A stretch of 64,000 bases of DNA. Source: Planctomycetota bacterium. Lineage in GTDB: Bacteria > Planctomycetota > Planctomycetia > Pirellulales > Lacipirellulaceae. The DNA lies in assembly GCA_013152205.1 (NCBI GenBank), contig JAADGV010000076.1, positions 30,950-94,949 on the forward strand, read 5' to 3'. Both the position numbers and the translations under genes were made by a program. The notes below the pieces were generated by a model. The model worked only from the letters and a program-made list of their open reading frames with translations. It was not told the origin of the DNA and searched no databases. Shown one piece after another: positions 1 through 9,549 of the stretch (positions within the stretch are counted from its first letter, which is position 1; every line of letters starts with the position of its first letter).

Positions 1-1
1 G

Positions 2-1261
2 GTCTTTGGCCAACAGCGGTCGGTTGGCGGTGTCTCCATCAATACCGAAGGTATTGTTTCGGCGCCAACAGCCGAAGATCAGCGGCAACTAGACGAAGTC
101 CGCAAAAACGCCTTAACCGCAATCCCCGACGACCTCCAGCCATTCACCGATCTACGAGCTGTCTCCCTCAAACAGCTTGAGGCCACCCTCGCCGATTGTG
201 CTGCGAATAACAAACCAATTCCTGACGCGGTGCGTTATCTGGCTGGCCTCCAACGTATCGAATACGTCCTGGTTTACCCAGAACGCAACGACATCGTCCT
301 CGCTGGTCCTGCCGAAGGTTGGCGGATCGACGCCATGGGCAATGTGGTCGGCGCAACCACCAATCGGCCAGTCGTACTGCTAGACGATCTGATCGTTGCC
401 CTACGAACCAGCGAAGCCTCGCGCGTAGAAGCAATCTCCTGCTCGATCGACCCGACCGCCGAAGGAATGAAACGAGTTCGCTCCGTTCTTTCGCGTATGA
501 GAACCGTTGGCAACCGTCAGCCCGATAGTACCCGCATCGAACAAGCGATGGGGCCGCAAGTGGTCTCGGTCACCGGCGTGCCTGTCGATAGCCACTTTGC
601 CCGCACCATGGTAGCTGCCGACTTCCGTATGAAACAGATGGCCATGAACTTCATGACATCGCCGGTCGACAACATGCCCAGCTTCATGCACCTGATCGGC
701 TCAAGCCGACGCAAGGCGACCAATCTGACTCCCCGCTGGTGGCTGGCAACCAACTACGAACCTCTGGCCCGCGATGCCGACGGCCTTGCCTGGCAGTTGC
801 GAGGACAGGGCGTGCAATGCTTGACCGAAGAAGATCATTTTAATTCCGAAGGCAAACGCGAAAAATCGGTCAAAGCCGGCAAGTTGGCTCAACAGTGGGC
901 TACCACCATGACCGAGCGTTACCCCGAACTGGCAGAACACGACTCCACCTTTGGCCAACTTCGCAACGTCATGGACCTAGCCGTCGTAGCCGCCCTGATC
1001 GACATGGAGCAATTACTAGCAAGAGCCGAGCTAGAACTACCTCAGATGATGGTCAGCCACTCGACCCAGGCGTACAACGCCCCCCGATCAGTCCCAGCCA
1101 AAGCCAGCTTTATCCGCCAACGCGGCAATTGGGTAGTCAGCGCCTCCGGCGGAGTCCAGCTTCTACCCTGGCAAGTCGCCGACCGCAGCGAAGAGGTAGC
1201 CCAAGTCAGCGAGTTACACCAGCAACTCTCCGCCGGCAGCAACCAATGGTACTGGCAATAG
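2..1261 (+). CDS. DUF1598 domain-containing protein, 5'-truncated by window edge
   Basis: Frame is open from base 2 (VFGQQRSVGGVSINTEGIV...) to TAG at 1261; DUF1598-like sequence typical of planctomycetes. Confidence 0.8.
   Translation, partial: VFGQQRSVGGVSINTEGIVSAPTAEDQRQLDEVRKNALTAIPDDLQPFTDLRAVSLKQLEATLADCAANNKPIPDAVRYLAGLQRIEYVLVYPERNDIVLAGPAEGWRIDAMGNVVGATTNRPVVLLDDLIVALRTSEASRVEAISCSIDPTAEGMKRVRSVLSRMRTVGNRQPDSTRIEQAMGPQVVSVTGVPVDSHFARTMVAADFRMKQMAMNFMTSPVDNMPSFMHLIGSSRRKATNLTPRWWLATNYEPLARDADGLAWQLRGQGVQCLTEEDHFNSEGKREKSVKAGKLAQQWATTMTERYPELAEHDSTFGQLRNVMDLAVVAALIDMEQLLARAELELPQMMVSHSTQAYNAPRSVPAKASFIRQRGNWVVSASGGVQLLPWQVADRSEEVAQVSELHQQLSAGSNQWYWQ
1122..1261 (+). repeat. 140-bp direct repeat, copy 1 (3' end of the DUF1598 gene)
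   Basis: Ungapped match to 1976-2115 with 6 mismatches by eye. Confidence 0.95.
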
Positions 1262-1272
1262 AGTTCCCCCCA

Positions 1273-1309
<37 letters not shown>

Positions 1310-1337
1310 AGCAATACCGACACTCGTGCGTTTCGAC

Positions 1338-1637
1338 TTACTTCAGCCGTTGACGCCACTTCTTGGGATCACGGGAGGTGTGGAAAACGCAGTAAACAGT
1401 CACCGTGCCGTCCATGGACTCATAGAACACCGCATACGGAAATCGTCTAACCAGCGCCCGACGATATTCTTCGTGAATTGTGGCATGCATCTCTGGCGTG
1501 CGACTGATTTCTTGGATACATGCGTCAACGCAACTGAGAAACTCTTCGCCCAAACCAGATCGTCGCTCCTCGTACCAGCAATAAGCCTCGCTAATATCGA
1601 GTTCTACTTCTGGCGCCAGAATAAAATTAGCGGCCAT
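1338..1637 (-). CDS. type II toxin-antitoxin system RelE/ParE family toxin
   Basis: ~99 aa from MAANFILAPEVELDISEAYCWYEERRSGLGEEF...RRFPYAVFYESMDGTVTVYCVFHTSRDPKKW; overlaps the antitoxin end. Confidence 0.88.
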   Translation of the reverse strand: MAANFILAPEVELDISEAYCWYEERRSGLGEEFLSCVDACIQEISRTPEMHATIHEEYRRALVRRFPYAVFYESMDGTVTVYCVFHTSRDPKKWRQRLK

Positions 1638-1851
1638 GTTGGCTTCGGACCCTACGCTTGACCTCATCCCAAGAAATCCCAGAAGCCGGATGACTTGTCA
1701 GGTTGGCCTTTCTTCGAGCCAACTCTTCCTTTTGCCAATCGTGGAGGGGCACCTCCGAAGGCACGGCTGCCAAATCGTCCCAAAGATCCTCCACAAGCTG
1801 GAGTTTCTCTGGGGGACTTAGGTCGAAAATGGAATCAACATTTGCATCCAT
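1627..1851 (-). CDS. addiction module antitoxin (RelB-like, small acidic)
   Basis: 74 aa, LSPPEKLQLVEDLWDDLA...WQKEELARRKANLTSHPASGISWDEVKRRV; immediately upstream of the toxin. Confidence 0.88.
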   Translation of the reverse strand: MDANVDSIFDLSPPEKLQLVEDLWDDLAAVPSEVPLHDWQKEELARRKANLTSHPASGISWDEVKRRVRSQHGR

Positions 1852-1975
1852 CGTCGTTCCTCATATCGGATTCAGGGAGAGAAGGCACACGTCCGAGAAT
1901 TCATTTTCCGGTCCGCCCCTACTCGCGTCAAGTGATTTTACGAGGAATGGCTCGTACCAACACTTTTTTGGCCAT

Positions 1976-2115
1976 GCGGCAATTGGGTAGTCAGCGCCTC
2001 CGGCGGTGTCCAGCTTCTACCCTGGCAAGTTGCCGACCGCAGCGAAGAAGTCGCCCAAGTCAGCAAGCTACACCAGCAACTCTCCGCCGGCAGCAACCAA
2101 TGGTACTGGCAATAG
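1976..2115 (+). pseudogene. 140-bp direct repeat, copy 2: residual 3' end of a DUF1598 gene
   Basis: Encodes RGNWVVSASGGVQLLPWQVADRSEEVAQVSKLHQQLSAGSNQWYWQ* like the end of the 2..1261 CDS, but has no upstream gene body. Confidence 0.85.
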
Positions 2116-2142
2116 CCCCCAGGCATCACGGCAAAATCGCCC

Positions 2143-2164
2143 TTAGCGTTGGCGGCCACGCCAT
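2143..2164 (+). repeat. TTAGCG-TGGCG-GCCA-CGCCA hairpin repeat, copy 1
   Basis: ttagcgttggcggccacgccat. Confidence 0.8.
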
Positions 2165-2250
2165 CTAAACACCAAAACGCTCCAGATGTGCGTAGCACAA
2201 GAGGGATTTCTGCACCAACCTCTTATTTGGTAGCACCGAAGAATACTGCG

Positions 2251-3159
2251 CTAAAACAAAGAGTCCTTGAGGACTGCACCTTCCGGCACAGCAAACTCGA
2301 GGTCGCTTTTGTCTAATTCGGGTGATGAAACATTTGCGTGAAGTTCAGTGGAAGAACCTTCCAATTTCTCGGTCACTAGCATCGTTCTCGATTTCTCCAT
2401 CATCTCCTTCAAATTCCTCTTTCCCTCTTCGGTCACATCTTGCCCCATGCCCTCGAGAGCTTCCTCAATTTCTTCGTCGGACAATTCTGGAATTACTATT
2501 CCCCCTTCGGGAGATTCAAGAGATCGATAGTACTTCCTGATTAAGTAACTTGTCTTTGATATCCATAAAGTTTCCTTTGCTGATATCTCCGATGATCCTG
2601 TCAGGACGTAGCAATCTTCGCCTTCTATCACTTCTGTTTTTTCTACCTTCAGGTTCTTCAACCTAGAAAGCGGTGCCGGCTGCTCCTTGAACACAGAGAG
2701 AAATAGAGTTGGAATCGTGAAGGCAGCCCCTCCTGAGATTCCAGTAGCACTGGCCAATGCCATTTCGTCATTCGTCACCTTGGAATAAGTATTCAATATT
2801 CCCGTGTATAAATAGGGTTGAGTCCCATCACTCCACACAGTTCCAGACTGAGCCATACCTGGCATGGGCATGTTCTTCTGGGTCCATGAAATGAGATACA
2901 GATTGGGTTTCTTCAATAGGATTGAGAACTCAGTCTCAGTCTTCACCTTCGTCCCGCCAGTATCAATATCCGAGATGATTGTGCCTTCCGACTTGTACGT
3001 TTCCAGAGTCTCGTACGTGTCCACAACTTTCTTCAGTATTTCCTCTGGCGAAGTCTTAATTGTGTCTGGGGCAATGCTCTCGCTACAGGCATTTGTGCCA
3101 AGTATTAACACTCCGATAGTGAGTGCGACAAGTCTCGATTTAGTACTATTCATTTTCAC
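2251..3159 (-). CDS. DUF2092/LolA-like lipoprotein
   Basis: 302 aa with N-terminal signal and Cys (GTNACSES); LKKVVDTYETLETYKSEGTI... LolA-like beta pattern. Confidence 0.65.
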   Translation of the reverse strand: MKMNSTKSRLVALTIGVLILGTNACSESIAPDTIKTSPEEILKKVVDTYETLETYKSEGTIISDIDTGGTKVKTETEFSILLKKPNLYLISWTQKNMPMPGMAQSGTVWSDGTQPYLYTGILNTYSKVTNDEMALASATGISGGAAFTIPTLFLSVFKEQPAPLSRLKNLKVEKTEVIEGEDCYVLTGSSEISAKETLWISKTSYLIRKYYRSLESPEGGIVIPELSDEEIEEALEGMGQDVTEEGKRNLKEMMEKSRTMLVTEKLEGSSTELHANVSSPELDKSDLEFAVPEGAVLKDSLF

Positions 3160-3200
3160 TCTTTCTAACCTGTCCAGACGTGGGTTCTACGTTATCCGAT

Positions 3201-4184
3201 TCACTTCTCCCCAGCCCCTCCCGCCCAAACCTTCGGTCGAACCACATTCTCCACCAGCCCCAGCTTTTCCAGCAGCCGAATCGTTAGCCACGTCACGTCG
3301 AATTCCCACCACTTGTGGCCGTGGGCTGCCGCACGTTGGTCGGCGTGATGATTGTTGTGCCAACCTTCGCCATTGGCCCACAAACCGACCAGAAAATTGT
3401 TGCGGCTGTTGTCGTCGGTCTCATAGTTCCGATAGCCCCAGACATGGGTGAACGAATTCACGCTCCAGGTAATGTGCCAAGTAATCACCGTACGCACAAA
3501 CACGCCCCAGACCACTAAGCTCAGGCCAAATTGCAAACCGCCAATCGCAAACCCGACCAAGAAAAACAGCAGCATGTGGATCGTATAAATCCACAGCCAG
3601 CGCTCGTTCCGCTCTAGCTTCATATAAAACGGATCGCGAAGCAGATCGCGCGTAAACCGTTGGTAATAATTCAGATTCCTAAAATCTCGGTTGGTAAACA
3701 TCAACCAGCCACAGTGCCCCCAAACAAAATTCACCAACGGGCTATGCGGGTCGGGGCGATAGTCCGAGTGTTTGTGATGAATCCGATGCATCGCCACCCA
3801 ACAGGCGGGCGTATCTTGCATCGTGCAAACCCCAAGGACGGCGAAAAAATGCTCAAGCCACTTGGGGGCCTTAAATCCTTGGTGCGTAAGCAACCGGTGG
3901 TAACAAAGATTGACCCCCAGCGTCCCAAAGACATACAACCCCAGAGCACCAACCACCAAGCCGGTCCAACTGAAGAACCACGGAAAAAACGCCAAGCATG
4001 CCAGCAGATGAATCAACGGAATCCCAGTCGCATAGCGCCACCTCAATTGCGTCGGGTTCACCGTCGTCTCGGGCCATTCCAGATCTCGTTTGCCCGAGTC
4101 CGGGGCTGCCGACGGCTCCTTTTGGGCGGTCGTGTATTCGTCGTCGTTATAAGTTGGGTCTTCGGGAGCGACTTCAGTAGACAT
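3201..4184 (-). CDS. acyl-CoA/fatty acid desaturase
   Basis: His boxes HRLLTH, HRIHHKHSD, and HNNHHA; start chosen at MSTEVAPEDP rather than the longer ORF start. Confidence 0.9.
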   Translation of the reverse strand: MSTEVAPEDPTYNDDEYTTAQKEPSAAPDSGKRDLEWPETTVNPTQLRWRYATGIPLIHLLACLAFFPWFFSWTGLVVGALGLYVFGTLGVNLCYHRLLTHQGFKAPKWLEHFFAVLGVCTMQDTPACWVAMHRIHHKHSDYRPDPHSPLVNFVWGHCGWLMFTNRDFRNLNYYQRFTRDLLRDPFYMKLERNERWLWIYTIHMLLFFLVGFAIGGLQFGLSLVVWGVFVRTVITWHITWSVNSFTHVWGYRNYETDDNSRNNFLVGLWANGEGWHNNHHADQRAAAHGHKWWEFDVTWLTIRLLEKLGLVENVVRPKVWAGGAGEK

Positions 4185-4276
4185 CAATTTTTTCTTCGCG
4201 CTGAATAGTTGGTTGAAAAGAACAAAGCGAGCCAACCGCCCGCCCACCACAGTATACCAGCCCCCAACCCCCCCCC

Positions 4277-4299
4277 ATAGCCCGGCCATCCTGGCCGAA
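4277..4299 (+). repeat. dispersed hairpin repeat ATAGCCCGGCCATCCTGGCCG, copy 1
   Basis: Identical 21-nt core at 4277, 6285, 9550 and 62672; contains CGGCCA-TCC-TGGCCG stem-loop. Confidence 0.9.
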
Positions 4300-4370
4300 A
4301 ACACCAAAGCTTTGCAAGTTTACAAGGGAACGGCAAAGTCACGATTTCACAAAAAACCGCAACAATTTGA

Positions 4371-4625
4371 GCCACAGAGGACACAGAGAAAATCTACTTC
4401 TTAAGGCCGTCTGTAAGACAAACCCGTAAAAGCTTATTTTTTTGACACACTTTTTTGAAAGAAGGGAACCGCTAATCAACACGGATAAACGCTAATCTCA
4501 TGCCCGTTTTTCGCATTTCGTTCACCTATTAGCGTGTATTAGCGCTGATTAGCGGTTCCCTTTTTTTGTTTGCGGCCAAAGGCCGCGCTGGGCTACTCCG
4601 TGTCCTCTGCGGTTATTCTTTTTCC
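4371..4625. repeat. composite inverted-repeat element
   Basis: Outer arms gccacagaggacacag / gtgtcctctgcggtt; inner near-palindrome 4464-4560 (gggaaccgctaatca...tgattagcggttccc, 28 of 33 pairs by eye); then GCGGCCAAAGGCCGC. Confidence 0.85.
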
Positions 4626-4668
4626 TAAACTTTGGTCGACCGTTCCGACTTTGCAGTTGTCCTGCAAT

Positions 4669-5262
4669 TCACCGACGCAAATCAACCAATCGCACAGGCG
4701 GTAACTCCTGGGCAAGCTCTCCCATCATCGGGTCGACATAGCCCGCAGCAGCCAACGCACTCATCTCCTGGCCAACCTCAGCAGCCGGCAAAGTCGATTT
4801 CAACAGAACCAATTCGTCCGCATTCAAACCAATGGCCAACCTCGCCGCAATCGAGTCGCTCGTAACATCCCAACTAGCAGGCAACTTCGTTCCCGGCAGA
4901 CTCGGTTCGCTCTGTCTCATCCATCCCGCTGGCCCAAAAATCGTACAATCTCGCGTCGCCAACCGCTGGCACAATACCCGATCGTCTTCAACCAACACAA
5001 TCTCCGGCAAGCGGGCATGCAGCAAATGCGCAGTGACGGTCATCAGATCAATACACATCCAATGCGCAGCCACCTCGTCGATCGGCTCGCTTCGATGCCA
5101 CTCGCGAACTTGATCGACCAACGCCCCGCCGCCAACAACAAGCACATGATGAGCCGGCGTTTGGGCCGCCAGCCAACTCCGTAGTCGATCGCCCAAATCG
5201 ACCAAGTCGAGCAAGCTGCCGCCAACCTTCACCACTCGTACTAGCGTTCGCATCAGACGCAA
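4669..5262 (-). CDS. amino acid kinase family protein, MfnE-like (methanofuran biosynthesis)
   Basis: VRVVKVGGSLLD, VVGGGALVDQVR, WDVTSDSIAARLA; adjacent to MfnF- and MfnD-like genes. Confidence 0.75.
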   Translation of the reverse strand: MRLMRTLVRVVKVGGSLLDLVDLGDRLRSWLAAQTPAHHVLVVGGGALVDQVREWHRSEPIDEVAAHWMCIDLMTVTAHLLHARLPEIVLVEDDRVLCQRLATRDCTIFGPAGWMRQSEPSLPGTKLPASWDVTSDSIAARLAIGLNADELVLLKSTLPAAEVGQEMSALAAAGYVDPMMGELAQELPPVRLVDLRR

Positions 5263-6266
5263 GCTCCTTCACGAGCTAGCACCGCCAAGGCATGGGCACA
5301 CCCGCAACGGCTAACCTCTCGCCCCAACTGCTCCGCAAGCGACACCACTCGACAATCCAATTCCAAACGAGCGATCAATTCCCGAGCCAAAAATTCCCCG
5401 TGCCCACTCAACACGATTTCACGCGGCGGCGTTTCCATGCGACCTAATACCTGCCGGGCTGCGATCTCTAATTGTTGCAATTGCGCAGCCCGCACCATCT
5501 CCGCAGATCGCCGCGCATCCTCCTCAGAAAACATTGTCGAATCCGCACAAACGGCTCTCGCCAGCCGCCCACGGGCATTCGCTTTGGTGCGCGACCGACC
5601 ATCAGCCGTATTCAAGTCGTCAACGTCCTCCGCCAACTCGCCCAGCATCACATAAGCGTCGCTCGTGGTCGCAAACAACTCCTGCGCGACCGGGCAAAGT
5701 TCGCCTCGCCAAGAAAGCACCGGCGTCACCGCGCAAATCGGGCTACGTTCAATTCCCGTATAGACCAACTCACCCGCCTGCAATCGCTCCGGATCAGTCA
5801 GCCCAACCGCGCGTGGCCCATTTTTATCGAAGGGAATAATATCCGAAGTTGTCGAACCAATATCCAACAACAAACCTGACTCCCCTTCGCAATATCGCCC
5901 CACAAACCCTGCCAGCACATGCCAATTACTAGCCCCGGCGAGCAGTGCTTCAGCACGCGCGGTCTCAACGCCAACCACCCGCCCATCACAAAGATAAACC
6001 CCAACACGCCGACCGCCAGCAACCTCCACCACCGCGCCAAGTATTGCCGCAACCCCATCCGCCTTGGTAGCAAAGCAATCCGCCAACTCGCCCGTCATCG
6101 TCACCACGAGTTGCTCAGCCGCCGGCGCATTGGCGATCAACTCGCCCAATGCCTCCGCCAAATCATGAGGCCGTTGCCACAACGGAAAAAATCGAGAAGC
6201 AGCATACCCCCGCCCATCGGCAATCTTAAGATTCGCCCCACCGATATCCAGCCCCAAGTAGCTCAT
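5253..6266 (-). CDS. H4MPT-linked C1 transfer pathway protein, MfnF-like (hydantoinase/oxoprolinase-like)
   Basis: MSYLGLDIGGANLKIADG, LLLDIGSTTSDIIPF, STMFSEEDARRSAEMVR; overlaps the kinase gene. Confidence 0.85.
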   Translation of the reverse strand: MSYLGLDIGGANLKIADGRGYAASRFFPLWQRPHDLAEALGELIANAPAAEQLVVTMTGELADCFATKADGVAAILGAVVEVAGGRRVGVYLCDGRVVGVETARAEALLAGASNWHVLAGFVGRYCEGESGLLLDIGSTTSDIIPFDKNGPRAVGLTDPERLQAGELVYTGIERSPICAVTPVLSWRGELCPVAQELFATTSDAYVMLGELAEDVDDLNTADGRSRTKANARGRLARAVCADSTMFSEEDARRSAEMVRAAQLQQLEIAARQVLGRMETPPREIVLSGHGEFLARELIARLELDCRVVSLAEQLGREVSRCGCAHALAVLAREGACV

Positions 6267-6284
6267 TATTTATGCACTCCCCCC

Positions 6285-6308
6285 ATAGCCCGGCCATCCT
6301 GGCCGGAA
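6285..6308 (+). repeat. dispersed hairpin repeat ATAGCCCGGCCATCCTGGCCG, copy 2
   Basis: Same core as 4277. Confidence 0.9.
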
Positions 6309-6336
6309 CCACCAGAACACACGCCAACAAAACACA

Positions 6337-7359
6337 CTACCCCACCGGCTGCCGAATCGTCCCATCAACCAAAAACTCCAGCGGAGTCTGAATAAAATCG
6401 GGCCTCACCACTCGCCCCGCCGCGTTTTCGATCATCGCCGCTGCCAGATTATCTTCGGTCGCCGCTCGCAGACCAACATACGAAGTCGTAATCCGAGGAT
6501 TCACCTCAATCACCACATCCTCCGACCCATCGGCTGCTTTGCCCAACACCAAATCAACACCCACATAACCTAGCGATGCAGGCAAAGCGTCCAAAGCCCG
6601 ATCAGCCAACTCGGTTGCACGCCGGGCCAATTCCGCGTCGCACAGCAACGCCCCGCCAGTGTAAGAAAATCGTCCGTCCGACGTCAGATGCTGTTGGCAA
6701 ACCGGCAAGCTGGTCCGATGCTCCGGGCCACACAGAAAAGCCACGCTCACCGCCTTGCCTAAACAATAACGCTCCAGCCGACGCGGCCAAGGGTAGGGCG
6801 GGGGCTCGTCCTGTGCGCTCGAAACTAGCAAAGTATGCTGCGACCCAGCTCCATGCACAGGTTTCACAACCCCAGGATAAACAAAGTCTGCCGGCAACTT
6901 TTCCTCATCCGCGGCCATGATCACCGCTTCAGGCACGCGCACACCTGCTCGCTCCAGGCGCAAAGCCGTTTCATGCTTATCGCTTGCCAGCCGCACAAAC
7001 TCTTCGCTCGGCGCCAGCAAACGCCCGCCTGCCGATCGCGCTCGAATATGCGTCTCATGCAGGACATTATCGATTTCCGGCGCCACCACCAACGTATGAT
7101 CCGCCTCCGACGAAAGCCGCTCGAATTCATCCTGATGGTGCGAATCCGAATGAACGACAATAATCTCGCACCCCGGCAACGGCAAGTCATCCAGCCGAAT
7201 ATCTTGCAGCACGACGACCTGCGCCCCATCGATGGCATTGAAATCAGCCGCCAACGCCGCCAGCATCGAAGCCCCCTCGACGAGCAACGACTCAGGCAAC
7301 GCCCCCGGCTGTTCCACCAAACCGCCGCCGGTCGCCCACTCGTAGAGAAATACGCGCAT
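6337..7359 (-). CDS. ATP-grasp ligase, MfnD-like (tyramine/tyrosine-glutamate ligase family)
   Basis: MRVFLYEWATGGGL, FVYPGVVKPVHGAGS, GYVGVDLVLG, VIEVNPRITTSYVGLR. Confidence 0.78.
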   Translation of the reverse strand: MRVFLYEWATGGGLVEQPGALPESLLVEGASMLAALAADFNAIDGAQVVVLQDIRLDDLPLPGCEIIVVHSDSHHQDEFERLSSEADHTLVVAPEIDNVLHETHIRARSAGGRLLAPSEEFVRLASDKHETALRLERAGVRVPEAVIMAADEEKLPADFVYPGVVKPVHGAGSQHTLLVSSAQDEPPPYPWPRRLERYCLGKAVSVAFLCGPEHRTSLPVCQQHLTSDGRFSYTGGALLCDAELARRATELADRALDALPASLGYVGVDLVLGKAADGSEDVVIEVNPRITTSYVGLRAATEDNLAAAMIENAAGRVVRPDFIQTPLEFLVDGTIRQPVG

Positions 7360-7381
7360 AGAAGCTCAAATAAGAAGCAAC

Positions 7382-7443
7382 ACTAGCCCGACGCGCTAGC
7401 GAGGGATTTCTCGTACATTCCCCCGCTAGCGCGTCGGGCTAGT
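7382..7443. repeat. perfect 20-bp inverted repeat (stem-loop)
   Basis: actagcccgacgcgctagcg (7382-7401) / cgctagcgcgtcgggctagt (7424-7443). Confidence 0.95.
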
Positions 7444-7453
7444 ATGGGCCCTC

Positions 7454-7771
7454 TTAAAAAATCCCCAACTGATCGCGGGCATCTTCCGTCATTCGGTCGG
7501 GCGTCCAAGGCGGTGTCATCACCAGTCGCACATCGACCTCGGCAACCTCTTCCAGCTGCCCGACAAAATCTTTCGACTGCCCAAGCAACTGCGGGGCGGC
7601 CGGACAAGCAGGGCTAGTCATCGTCATATCCACCTGAACGTCGCTTTTGCCTTCGTCGTTTTCAACAACTTTGATCTCGTAGATCAAACCCAAATCGACA
7701 ATATTGACGAACAATTCAGGATCGATCACCTGTTTCAGCGCCTCACGCACCGTATCTTCAGCAATGGCCAT
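7454..7771 (-). CDS. sufT: MIP18/DUF59 family metal-sulfur cluster assembly factor (SufT-like)
   Basis: VREALKQVIDPELFVNIVDLGLIYEI...VDMTMTSPACPAAPQL...VRLVMTPPWTPDRMTEDARDQLG. Confidence 0.88.
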   Translation of the reverse strand: MAIAEDTVREALKQVIDPELFVNIVDLGLIYEIKVVENDEGKSDVQVDMTMTSPACPAAPQLLGQSKDFVGQLEEVAEVDVRLVMTPPWTPDRMTEDARDQLGIF

Positions 7772-7800
7772 AGCCTCTTCCTCCGTTTAATTTCGACGTA

Positions 7801-8124
7801 CTAGGCATTGCTCAATCTAACAAATACCTGCTCGCCCTCAACCTTCACCTCATGAGCAACCGTCGCTTTGGTCGCAGGCATCGTCACAGCAGCCCCCGAT
7901 TTTACATCGAACTTTGCCCCATGTCGCGGGCAAGCAATTGTACCCTCAGTCGCATTCACAGGCCCATCGCTCAACGGCCCCCCATCATGGGTGCAGACAT
8001 CGTCCAAAGCATAATAATGTCCTGCCGCGTGGATCAGTACAACCAACCGATCGTCGACCTCAACCAACATCGAGCCAGGGTCGGCCACTTCGGAACAGTT
8101 CGCCACAGCAACAAAATCACTCAA
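7801..8124 (-). CDS. Rieske [2Fe-2S] ferredoxin-like protein
   Basis: CTHDGGPL and CPRHGAKFD cluster motifs. Confidence 0.93.
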   Translation of the reverse strand: MSDFVAVANCSEVADPGSMLVEVDDRLVVLIHAAGHYYALDDVCTHDGGPLSDGPVNATEGTIACPRHGAKFDVKSGAAVTMPATKATVAHEVKVEGEQVFVRLSNA

Positions 8125-8181
8125 AATCCGTTTTTCCTAACTGGGCTTAATCGATGGTCGCCATGAAATTTCTGCTGCACC

Positions 8182-9495
8182 CTACTCCTCAATATCTCGC
8201 ACCCGACGCCCAATCGCTTCTCCCAGCGCTTCGCGTACGCTCTCGATCGTAATCCGATCGAACACCTGTTGGAAAAATCCGCTGACGATCATCCGCACCG
8301 CTTCTTTCCGCGTATAACCACGGGTCATGGCATAGAAAAGCTGATGGTCGTCCACGCGGCCCGAAGTGCTGCCATGAGTACAACGCACGTCGTCGGCTTC
8401 GATTTCCAACCCCGGGATCGAATCCGCCCGAGCCGTGGTCGACAACATCAGATTGTCGTTTCGCTGATAGGCATTGGTCCGCTGCGCACCTTCGTCGACC
8501 TTGATCATTCCGCGCCAAACTGTGCGAGATTGATCTTGCAAAGCCGCCTTGTAAAGCAAGTCGCTCTGGCAGTATTCCGCCTGATGATGCTGATAAGTGT
8601 TGTAACACAGGTGCTGCTTGCCTTGCGTAAACATCACCCCGTTGACCTGGGCCTCTGCGTCTTGCCCAATCAACGCGACATGTTGATTCACCTTCGCCAG
8701 TCGGCTACCCAAGGCACCGATCGTCCATTGCAAATTCGCATTGGCACCGACATGAGCCATTTGATGGGCGAAATGCCAGACGCCGCTGCCCCAATTCTGC
8801 AAATTTACATATCGCAGTCGAGCGCCCCGCTCAACAATCAACTCAATCGAGCCGCAGTGTAAACCGCCGCCATCAGGTTCGCTGCTAGCCGTCTCCGACA
8901 GCAGCGTTGCCTCGGCACCTTCTTCCAGAACCACAAGCGTTTTCCCCAAATCGGTGCCGCCGTCCGACATCACCGAAAGCGAATGCAACGGTTCGTCGAC
9001 GCGTACCCCCTTGGGCACAAACAACAAATTGCCGCCGCTCCAACAAGCAGCATTCAACGCCGCGATCTTATCGTAGCTCGGGCTCACCAGATGCCGTTCG
9101 AGATAAGGCCGCAACAGGTCGCCATGCTCAACAAGCATCGTATCAAGGCTGCCGAACAACACGCCCCGGCTCGACCATTTCTCAGACAACTGGCTCTCGA
9201 CCGAACGACTATCAATCGAAACACCACGCCCACCTAGCTCAACCCCCGTCGCCAACAACGCCTGCGGCAACGAAACCTCGACTGCGTCGGCGGCTAAAGA
9301 ATATTTATCGAGCTTAAACAGACGGATGTCAGTCCGCATCCACTCTTCGTCGCGACTGCTGGGCATCGCCATCTCAGTAAATCGCGACCAAGAATCACGC
9401 CGCAGATCGGACAGCCAAGCAGGCTCGTTGCGAGTCGACATAAAAGCGTCGAAAGCGTCTTGGGTAAATCCAGTTTTCGTTAACGTAGCACTCAT
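8182..9495 (-). CDS. sufD: Fe-S cluster assembly protein SufD
   Basis: SufBD-family sequence (VVLEEGAEATLLSE..., EADDVRCTHGSTSGRVDDHQLFYAMTRGYTRKEAVRMIVSGFFQQV). Confidence 0.95.
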   Translation of the reverse strand: MSATLTKTGFTQDAFDAFMSTRNEPAWLSDLRRDSWSRFTEMAMPSSRDEEWMRTDIRLFKLDKYSLAADAVEVSLPQALLATGVELGGRGVSIDSRSVESQLSEKWSSRGVLFGSLDTMLVEHGDLLRPYLERHLVSPSYDKIAALNAACWSGGNLLFVPKGVRVDEPLHSLSVMSDGGTDLGKTLVVLEEGAEATLLSETASSEPDGGGLHCGSIELIVERGARLRYVNLQNWGSGVWHFAHQMAHVGANANLQWTIGALGSRLAKVNQHVALIGQDAEAQVNGVMFTQGKQHLCYNTYQHHQAEYCQSDLLYKAALQDQSRTVWRGMIKVDEGAQRTNAYQRNDNLMLSTTARADSIPGLEIEADDVRCTHGSTSGRVDDHQLFYAMTRGYTRKEAVRMIVSGFFQQVFDRITIESVREALGEAIGRRVRDIEE

Positions 9496-9549
9496 AGACG
9501 GAAACCATTTTCCGATAAAATGTAGTAAGAATTCTAAGGCGAAAACACC

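Noticed and set aside
1695-2168. 157-aa plus-strand ORF over the second DUF1598 repeat
   Set aside because: It is out of frame with the DUF1598 remnant and antisense to the antitoxin gene; no recognisable product.
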